Assembly (NCBI GenBank): GCA_963556195.1
Contig: OY744544.1
Span: 43,343,984 to 43,407,983, forward strand
Origin: Sepiola atlantica
Taxonomy: Eukaryota > Mollusca > Cephalopoda > Sepiida > Sepiolidae
Length of the DNA: 64,000 nucleotides
Direction: 5' to 3'
Numbering within the stretch: position 1 is the stretch's first letter; each line of letters opens with the position of its first letter. This document shows, in pieces, positions 56,880 to 64,000 of this stretch. The notes under the pieces were generated by a model. The model was not told the DNA's origin, did not search any database, and worked only from the letters and a program-made list of their open reading frames with translations. A program made the translations under genes and the position numbers.

Positions 56880-58130
56880 ATAATACAGTATAATATTTTA
56901 CTTATTTCGAACGATATTAGATAATTCCCTGATTGAGTTTTGAGTTTTATTTTAATAAATTATTACAAAATATCTTGCGATAAATTTTCCGAGAAAATAG
57001 GGCATAACTCTGTATTTGTTGATACAGTTACTTCCCTTTGTTTGTAACAAAAAATGCAAGTAAAAATATTACCGGTGTTAGTTTATTATAAATTTACTAA
57101 ATGGTCATGAATTTTCCATTGATGTAAGTTTGGTATAAAATAGTTCACCTTCTTCAGTGGCGTTCAGAGGTCTGGTGATGCCTTTGATTGTATGACCCAA
57201 GGACTCAAGTATAAATCCTAGTACGGAGAAATATTATGATAAAGGAAGATAGTTTGAATATGAATGGATGCCACTCCACTTTGGATGATCGTCCATCTCC
57301 CCTGCACGCCACTGACTTTGTAAGAATTATCTATTTTGTAGGCTTTGTTTACCATTGTGTTGTGTCAGCTCGAATATAAACACAAACTCTTCACATTTTA
57401 AATCAGTTTTATTCATACATCGCTGCGCCAAAAAACAGCAAGGGACCATGAATGAGTTTGAATAACAAGAAATCCCATAGTACGCTGAGTCGGCGCGCGC
57501 GAGCACATGGGTTGGGTCTTTGTTTCAGTGTAGTTGAAGTAATAACTAACCAATTATTGTAATTATTTTTAATAACTTTTTATGGTAACTAGAGTTATGT
57601 GACCACGACCATGAAGTAATTGAGAGAGGGAATGTATTCTTTCCGTCTGTTTTCTTCATTTTCTTTTTGTTCATGATTCCAAGTTATCAGACGGCCACAC
57701 TCTAAATGCATGCGCCGTGGTATTTCTCTTTTGGCTGTGTTGATTTTAGCATTAGCAGTCGCTAAACGAGTGCAAAGCACACTTTAGAATTTGCATACAT
57801 AGTAAGAAACAACAGACATAGATATAGATATTGTATACAAAACCTGTTGAAAACGTATGTGTGTGCCGTTGGGGTCCGATCACTAGCGTCTCTACTTCTG
57901 CTTAATTCCCATCTCTCAAGTCTGTAATCTCAACTAAAACTAATTCTGTTGTTCACTTTTTCTCGCCTTATGACCCCATTCTAGTCGAGCTCTGTTGTCG
58001 ACCTCATCAAGGTCCCTCACTTGTCGTTCTCCTGAATCCATCTACCTGAGCAACCAGTGTTCCCCAAATATATCTACTCTCAACCAAAAATCCCAGATGT
58101 CCAATTAAAATCAAAGTGTAGTATCTGTTC
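56880..58130. other. no gene; weak SINE-like segment inside
   Basis: 57150-57235 has an A-box-like 'gtggcgttcagaggtctgg' and B-box-like 'ggactcaagtataaatcc', suggesting a tRNA-derived SINE. The 61-codon minus frame 57780-57595 has no recognised domain. Confidence 0.4.
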
Positions 58131-58139
58131 CGATGGATA

Positions 58140-58495
58140 CTGCACCCCATAGACTGGTATTGTCTTGGCCTTTGGGGCTTGATTTATGCCAGTCTATGGG
58201 TCTGTCCTGTGGAGTTCTAGGAGGTCCACCCTCCCAGGCTTCGCCTTCCCTCTTTGGGGAGGAGTAAGTTTATTGCTTACTGCCTGAGGCGCCCCTACCG
58301 GGGAATGCCGACGGGGCTGCCCAGGCAATTTTTGATGGCCAGAGTGCTCACCTCTCGGGCGCTGGCTTTTCAAACCCCACTTTCCCGACCCGACCTTGGG
58401 TCACATCTTACTTGTAGGAGTAAGATAAAAACTAACCCTAACCTAACTCCTGGAGAGGAGTAAATCAATACTCTCAACATACCACCAGAACTGGC
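58140..58495. other. GC-rich element with hairpin, unclassified
   Basis: Begins with a hairpin ('catagactggtat' with 'atgccagtctatg', 58147-58202) followed by GC-rich sequence 'cctaccggggaatgccgacg' and repeats of 'ggag(g/t)a(g)taag' near 58258, 58415 and 58450. Strikingly different base composition from its flanks; likely a SINE or small mobile element. Confidence 0.4.
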
Positions 58496-58994
58496 ATGAT
58501 GCTTAGTTTCACTAAGACTCAGTGTTCTGGAATAAAATGCAACCGAGCAGTTTTGTTGATTAAGAGTAGCTGCTATACAATTGTTACTAGCATCGGTTTC
58601 TACTACAAATTCTGTTACCAGAATAGAATCTTTTAAATAGTTCTTTAGCTTTTGAAAGGAGTCTAATGCCGAAGAAGATAATGGGAATTCTCTATTGTGG
58701 TTTAGTGCTAATATTTTATCTAAAAATTTCTAGATAAATTTGTTGCAGTAAGAGAACATCCCATTTATGATTTCAGATTTAGAGGATGTGGTATCTCAAG
58801 TAGAGGTTTAAGGTGATCGTAATCAGGTGATAGCTGGTTGTTTTTGATAGCGTACCCAAGTAAAGTTATGGTCGAGACTGAAACGATGCTTTTATTCTTA
58901 TTAAGCGTGATGTACAGTTTAGCTATCTCATAAAATCTTTGAAGATTGTAGTCATGCCCTTTTTGGGGTTTTACACAGATGGTAACATTATCTA

Positions 58995-60224
58995 CGAGGC
59001 CTGTCTAAAAAGTATCCAACCATTATTTTTTCCATGTGAAATAGAGACGATAGGGCGATGCCACTCTACATCGCCTTCCTGTGCATTAGTCACTGCCTGT
59101 TGGTCGTTGAGTGAGGTGCTACACAACGTGTTCATCAGATTACTGATTCTCTTAAGATGACTGAACGTGTTGAGCATAGGTACTGCATCACATTTTGTCA
59201 AAAGCCTGGTGATTCTCAAAGAAAAACAATTCGTAAAATTCAGCGTTTGGAGAAGATGCGAAGGTGTAACACAAATTAAAGAGTGGTTCAACCGATTCAA
59301 AAATGGCCGCACATCAGCAGAGAGTGACCAGCGTTCTGGCAGACCTCAAACTGCTCAGAGTGCAGTTGTTGTTGAGAGGGTGCGAAATTTGGTGATGAAA
59401 GATTGTCATTTAACCGTGCGGGAGATGGCCCAAGAGGTCAGAGTGAGTAAAGATTCCGCACATGCAATTTTGCATGATGATTTGAACATGCACAGAGTGG
59501 CTGCGAAATTTGTGCCCAAGTTGTTGTCGCAGGAACTAAAGAGCCTCCATTTTCAAGTTGTACAAGACCTTCTGAAAACCGCCAACACTGATCCTAGATT
59601 TTGGAGATGAGTCATGGGTGTACGGGTACGACCCAGAAACAAAAAGACAGTCATCGCAATGGAAGCATCCCGAGTCTCCAAGGCGAAAAAAAAAAGCGCA
59701 ACAGGTGTTGCAATCAAGGTGATGCTGACTGTCTTTGATATCCATGGAATTCTGCATCGTGAATACGCACCGGAAGGACAAACAGTGACAAAAAAGTACT
59801 ATCAAGATGTTCTCCGGCATCTCTGTGACACAGTTCGGCACAAAAGACCAGACATGTGGACAGCAAAAAACTGGCAAATGCATCACGGCAACGCCCCCAC
59901 ACATTCATCCCAATTGATCCAACATTTCTTGGCCAAACAGAATTCCAGTCGTTCGCCAACCTCCTTACTCTCCAGATATGACTCCTTGTGACTTCTGGTT
60001 GTTTAAAAAATTGAAGACGTTTTGAGACTAGAGAAGAAATAATGTTGAATGTGATACCATTTCAAACGAAAACTTCCAGAGGTGTTTCCGGCAGTGGATG
60101 GATTGGTGGGCTAAGAGTATGTAAGCACAAGGGGTCTACTTTGAAAGGGAATAGGGTCCCAACCCCATCAGGTATTTGAAATATTTTTTCTGCCTAAGGT
60201 TGGTTACTTTTTAGACAGGCCTCG
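58995..60224 (+). mobile_element. mariner element, nearly full length, 1,230 bp
   Basis: Terminal repeats CGAGGCCTGTCTAAAAAGTA (58995) and its reverse complement at 60224 (about 27 bp with one mismatch), flanked by TA at 58993-58994 and 60225-60226. The length and the internal transposase fit a canonical mariner. It is inserted in the Gypsy-like relic. It is a different lineage from the mariner at 15371. Confidence 0.95.
59157..60040 (+). pseudogene. mariner transposase, inactivated
   Basis: Starts MTERVEHRYCITFCQKPGD at 59157, then in another frame TQIKEWFNRFKNGR and the second helix-turn-helix LTVREMAQEVRVSKDSAHAI. The first catalytic D is in DESWVYGYDPETK (about 59606, different frame); QWKHPESPRR follows; after an A10 run the frame changes to KVMLTVFDIHG, GILHREYAPEGQTV. 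The second catalytic D is replaced by Gly (HHGNAPTH, about 59883). The third D survives in a third frame, SPDMTPCDFWLFKKLK (about 59970). At least four frameshifts. Confidence 0.93.
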
Positions 60225-60841
60225 TAAATAATGTTGACACATAAATTCTTAATTACCGCCACTATCATGTCAGAATGTGTACTATTGTTTAGGAAGATAT
60301 CGACTTTAGTTTCTCCAACAATTTTTGCACACATGTTGGGGTCGGCTAATGATATTGCTTTTCGTTTGGGAATAATTTTAGGGTTCATTTTTTTTTTTTT
60401 AGTATTGTCGTTAATGAAAGTCCCTACGCCACTAGAATCTACCATGGCGTTGAGAGTGCAACCATTCAGTCAATGTAATGTCTTTTTCTATTTTTAGTTA
60501 TGCAAGACTAGGGTCTTCATTTAACTCTGTCGATATGGAAGATCTGCAGACTTTGGCCCAATGTCCTGTTTTCAAACACTTTTTGCAGTTTGAGTCACGG
60601 GCCGAGCAAAGACGACGCAAGTAACGGGAATCCCCCCCCCCCTAATATCTCTAATAAAAGCCTCCCGCATATATTTTATTTATTTCGGCACTCACAGCCT
60701 GGAAATTGCATGTTTTAGCAAAGTTTTCCAACTGTAATATGAAAGAATCCACTGTTTGTACTGGGTGCTGTTTCATGGTGATAAGTTGATGTCGGTTATA
60801 GACTATATTAGTGGGTTTAATGTAGGCCGCATCCAGAGTTC

Positions 60842-61060
60842 TTAGGTGTAGTCGTTTGTGTCAGTAATGATTTCAAGTACTTCTGTCAATATGCTATTTA
60901 TCAATGCATAGAAGTCGGTTTGGGTGATTCCACTTTCTTCAGTGCCGTTAACCGTACGCAGATAATTCATGAAGGTAAGCTTCCAATGTTTGTATTTTTT
61001 TTCTGCATTAAAGTCTGTAGATTCGGTGTCGAATTGTTCGGAACGAAGTATTCTGTCCAT
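60842..61060 (-). pseudogene. Gag N-terminal frame of the Gypsy-like relic
   Basis: 72 codons starting MDRILRSEQFDTESTDF with KYKHWKLTFMNYL; this WxxTFxNYL pattern is common at the N-terminus of capsid in Ty3/Gypsy-type Gag. Ends at a stop before the zinc-knuckle region, so the frame is broken. Confidence 0.7.
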
Positions 61061-61069
61061 TTCTTTTGT

Positions 61070-61707
61070 AATTAAAATTGTAGTGAGAAGGAGAATAATA
61101 AAAGACCAGAATAAATAATTTTGTAAAGGTTTTAATTAGAAAAAAATACTACAACAAATAAGCATTTAAATAGTCTTAACAAAAGAAAGTCTGACGGACG
61201 AGTTCATCCAGTGGAAGGAGGGGTTAAGAATATAATTGTCAACAAACCTGATCCCCAGCTCACCTTCACCGGAAAATACAGCTGTTATATAGCGAGGAGG
61301 GTGCGCCCTAAAAGGAGGGAGGAGCCTAAGTGGAACTCAAGAAATCACATGACTTCTGCCCAGAAGAGCAGTTCTGTCTCTTCGCCTGTGACTAACCAAC
61401 CGAACAGATATGAGAAACATGCGGTTCCTACCCGCCCAGCAGGGGACCGGGGATGGTGGAGTGCAGTGTAGCCAAAAATGGCCTGACTGTATATGCTCAG
61501 TGTATCTCTCCCTCCAATTCATTCTTTCTAGATTTCTCTCTGTTATACACATTTATTTGATTTCTGTCTCTTTGTTCTGTTAAAAATAAAACCTCTTTAA
61601 AACCAAACCGTTGTTCACATAGTCCCTGGTCAACAAGCGAGGAATATGAGTTAACAGCGTGAGCCTTGATGAAACCTGGGTTACACGAAGATGCACGGGT
61701 GTATGAT
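61070..61707. other. flank of the Gypsy-like relic, possible LTR
   Basis: Just upstream (minus sense) of the gag frame; 61200-61480 is GC-richer. Could be its 5' LTR/leader, but the second LTR was not found on the other side. No other gene seen. Confidence 0.35.
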
Positions 61708-62564
61708 GTTATACACAGGGCTTTACGGAGCCCTCCAAAAAGGAGCGCGCTCCAGGAGCACGCTCCTTTTTGCTGGAGCGGAGGGCTCATTTTATATTCA
61801 GCGGGAGTTGAGCGGGAGCAACTCCATTTGGGAATAAAGAGCGGTGGTTTTATCGCTCCGCGCTCCTCGCTCCAAAATTATTTGATTTTTTTTTAAACAT
61901 TAGTTTTTTTATTCAGCAATATAAAGGAAAAGTAAAGAAAGTCTCAGAGTTTGCTCTGAATTATTTTTTTAAAATTATATCTCTGGTAGAGAGAGGGAGG
62001 GGGCTCAGGCGGAAGACGATTTAATTGTAATGTTTTTAACAATCTCTTTTTATTGTTTTATTCGTTACCCCCCCCCTCCCCCAACCCCGTCGACTTGCTA
62101 TCAAGCAATGAGACAGATCAAAGGCGTCATTAAAGTTTTTATTGCAGTCAGTGACTTGAGCGTTTTATTTCTTTGGAAAGATTAAAGAAAGTTGAAATAC
62201 ATTTGAGTTAGGGTTACGAACGATTCTGACACCATCTGAGTGCAGGTCGGGAGGGGGGCGAGAGAGAGAATTCAAAATGTTTACTAGCTGACCTGAGATA
62301 ATTACTAAAGCCCTTTTAAAAGGTACACTGCTATCTTTCTGTTGAATAAAAGCTCCGAAAATTAGCACTCTAGATAGGGGAGGTAAGTTGCCCAATCAAG
62401 GTTTCAGAGTACAGTCTACCCTACTATTTAATTCATATAACTTTGGGGAGGATATATGTGGATTCATACCGTTCCTAAGTGTATTAGTGAAAGTTATGTT
62501 GTTTTTCTTCTCTTAGACTAGATAGTCTGCTTGACTGGATAGAAGTATGTATGTATAATACACA

Positions 62565-62672
62565 ATTTAGGAAAACTCGTTAAAGGAAAACTCGGCAATG
62601 GAAAATTCGTCAATGGAATATTCGGCAACGGAAAACTCGGCAATTTTGGCCAAGTAGGAAAATTCGGCAATT
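62565..62672. repeat. 15-bp imperfect repeats in the hAT interior
   Basis: Variants of 'ggaaaactcggcaa(t/c)' repeat six to seven times. Confidence 0.8.
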
Positions 62673-62806
62673 ATCGAATAAATATCAATTGAAAATAGAT
62701 TTTAGAACCGTTTTTACAGGAGATATACTTGTAAATACGGGGCTACCTCCTCCCCAGTGAAGAATATTTTTTATATTATTTTTTTGGTACTTGTGCAGTT
62801 TACGAA

Positions 62807-63181
62807 CCGGGCTATTTTTTAGATAAGATTTTCAAGTTAAATTACATTTTTACGATATCTTTTGTTTATTAAATTGTTAGGTGAAAGTACAGAATAGTTA
62901 ACAAAGCCCCCCTCACTCCATGTTAAGAATGGCTTTCTAAATAATGTTATTTCAATCCGGTTCGTAATTACGTTACGAAATTAAAGGTTTGGACCAGGTT
63001 ATTTTTTCGATAAAATTTTTAAGTTAAATTCAATTTTTACGATATCTTCTGTTTATTAAATTGTTACGTGAAAGTACAGAATAGTTAACAAAGCACTCCC
63101 CCCATTTTCCCCATGTAAAAAAATCGTTGTCTAAATAATGTTATTATTTCAAGCCGGTTCGTAATCAAGTTACGAGATTAA
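62807..63181. repeat. 187-bp tandem duplication in the hAT interior
   Basis: Two copies sharing 'tttttacgatatctt', 'gtttattaaattgtta', 'gaaagtacagaatagttaac', 'ctaaataatgttatt' and 'ccggttcgtaat', offset by 187 bp. Confidence 0.9.
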
Positions 63182-63782
63182 ATCCATCATAATTCATTTA
63201 GATTTCTTCGTAAACAAGTCAGCCATTTTAATTTACAAAACATCAATTACTTCGTGTGTGTGCAAAACTTGAAAGGAACTTATAAACTATCGAGTAGAAA
63301 GTCATTTAAACTGGCTTTAAATTCTTAGAAAATGTCCATGTATTTAAAAAAGCAAAATTGTTTTCTTGTTCTCAGGAAACGAAAATTTACGTATAATCCT
63401 ATACTTCGTCCGACATGTTCTCCTATAACTCTCAAAATATTAGCGAGATTTTGTCAAATATTATCTTACAGTCTTACACTAAAAGTGACATCTCAACCCA
63501 TATTGACGAGATCCTTTGACGCCCACCCCTATCCTTCGACCACTCATTGGCAGAATCGAACGTTTATGAAAGAAGGTATATTTTTATTATGGAGCGCTGA
63601 AAAAGAGCCGCTCTTTTTTTTATAGGAGTTGGAGCAGGAGTGGCTCCTTTTTGAAAATGGGGAGCGTGAGAGGAGCCAGCTCCAATTTTGGGCGTTGGAG
63701 CAGGAGCGGGAGCAGCTCCAAAAGTAATGGAGCGCGTAAAGCCCTGGTTATACACCTGCAACGGTAAGCAGTATCCAACACA

Positions 63783-64000
63783 GCAATCATGATCATCACC
63801 ATATTCGGTTTGACGTCCGATTTACATGCTGGCATGCATTGAACAGCTTTAAGAAATTTGACTTCCAAAACTAACCTATCTCTGGCCAGGCCTTTATGTA
63901 TCCCTATTTCTCTCCATTTTTATCACTTCTATATTTTCCTTGGTCATACCCTGTGAACTGAACCTTCTACGTAAACTGTTTTACATCTAGTGATACAAGA
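63783..64000 (-). mobile_element. LINE 3' fragment (RTE-like, SETWP family), runs off the window
   Basis: 'ggtttgacgtccgatttaca' and 'gctggcatgcattgaaca' then 'cttccaaaactaacctatct' match the start of the other minus-strand copies at 2965, 6210 and 12060. The trinucleotide tail is nearly absent. It lies just outside the hAT target duplication. Confidence 0.75.

Larger units (their letters stand above)
58500..61065 (-). mobile_element. Ty3/Gypsy-like retrotransposon relic split by a mariner
   Basis: Minus-strand order: gag start MDRILRSEQFD at 61060, matching a capsid-like KHWKLTFMNYL; CCHC knuckle CKKCLKTGHWAKVC (60587-60546); protease-like MVDSSGVGTFIN (60445); then, across the mariner at 58995-60224, RT C-terminal and RNase H-like peptides DNVTICVKPQKGHDYNLQRF, LYITLNKNKS and LLGYAIKNNQLSPDYDHLKP (58990-58780) and an RNase H-like NLVTESDAS-type tract toward 58560. 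RT core between protease and the DNVTIC block is absent, so a deletion preceded or accompanied the insertion. Dead. Confidence 0.8.
61716..63747. mobile_element. non-autonomous hAT transposon with perfect 8-bp TSD
   Basis: Terminal repeats CAGGGCTTTACGGAGCCC (left) and reverse complement CAGGGCTTTACGCGCTCC (right), flanked by GTTATACA at 61708-61715 and 63748-63755. The subterminal 150 bp at each end are dense in GGAGC/GCTCC motifs, like the transposase-binding subterminal repeats of hAT elements. Interior of about 1.7 kb lacks a transposase: it holds 'aaaactcggcaa'-type short repeats (62568-62670), a 187-bp tandem duplication and AT-rich DNA. Confidence 0.93.

Overview
This is a piece of an animal nuclear genome: AT-rich, intron-dominated and packed with decayed transposable elements and simple repeats. 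There are no prokaryotic operons, no rRNA genes and no intact tRNA genes. The repeats look molluscan, most likely cephalopod (octopus, squid or cuttlefish). The basis is the repeated LINE 3' fragments that end in a (CAT/ATG)n tract preceded by a 'mobile C-terminus' peptide of the SETWPVR...CNVSLK...HIERMDE type; this assignment is inference.

The main result is a host gene on the minus strand that simple ORF calling misses. Seven splice-bounded exons were found, in order: 41657-41607 (signal peptide), 40108-40093 (a 16-nt microexon), 27562-27357, 21260-21147, 13863-13700, 9387-9318 and 6101-5933. Reading frame is kept across every junction except one, between 21147 and 13863, where an exon of length 3n+2 seems to be missing. 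The product looks like a secreted or membrane-anchored zona pellucida (ZP) domain protein. The gene spans at least 35 kb and its introns hold most of the repeats listed here.

Layout. 1-5900: microsatellites, diverged dispersed repeats, two opposed LINE tails, Helitron-like ends. 5933-13863: three ZP exons separated by LINE fragments, a 29-bp satellite (7135-8535) and two large foldback elements. 13945-21260: a 24-bp minisatellite, a mariner remnant with a MITE inserted at its end, tRNA-derived SINE heads, LINE tails and a ZP exon. 21400-29600: LINE ends, minisatellites, a GC-richer island (25920-26580) with a possible second gene, and a ZP exon. 29650-31440: a plus-strand Ty3/Gypsy-like retrotransposon relic (gag zinc knuckles, protease, partial RT). 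31440-41660: tandem duplications, inverted repeats, several LINE pieces, and the 5' ZP exons. 41700-46500: related repeats and a Penelope-like tail. 46500-50640: a long, decayed Penelope-like element with RT and GIY-YIG endonuclease. 50768-51324: a TA-flanked MITE. 52568-52850: a 60-bp minisatellite. 58500-61062: a minus-strand Gypsy-type relic split by a nearly full-length mariner (58995-60224). 61716-63747: a non-autonomous hAT element with a perfect 8-bp target duplication. 63783-64000: another LINE tail running off the window.

Apart from the ZP gene, no coding segment looks intact; the retroelement and transposase frames all carry stops, frameshifts or lost catalytic residues.
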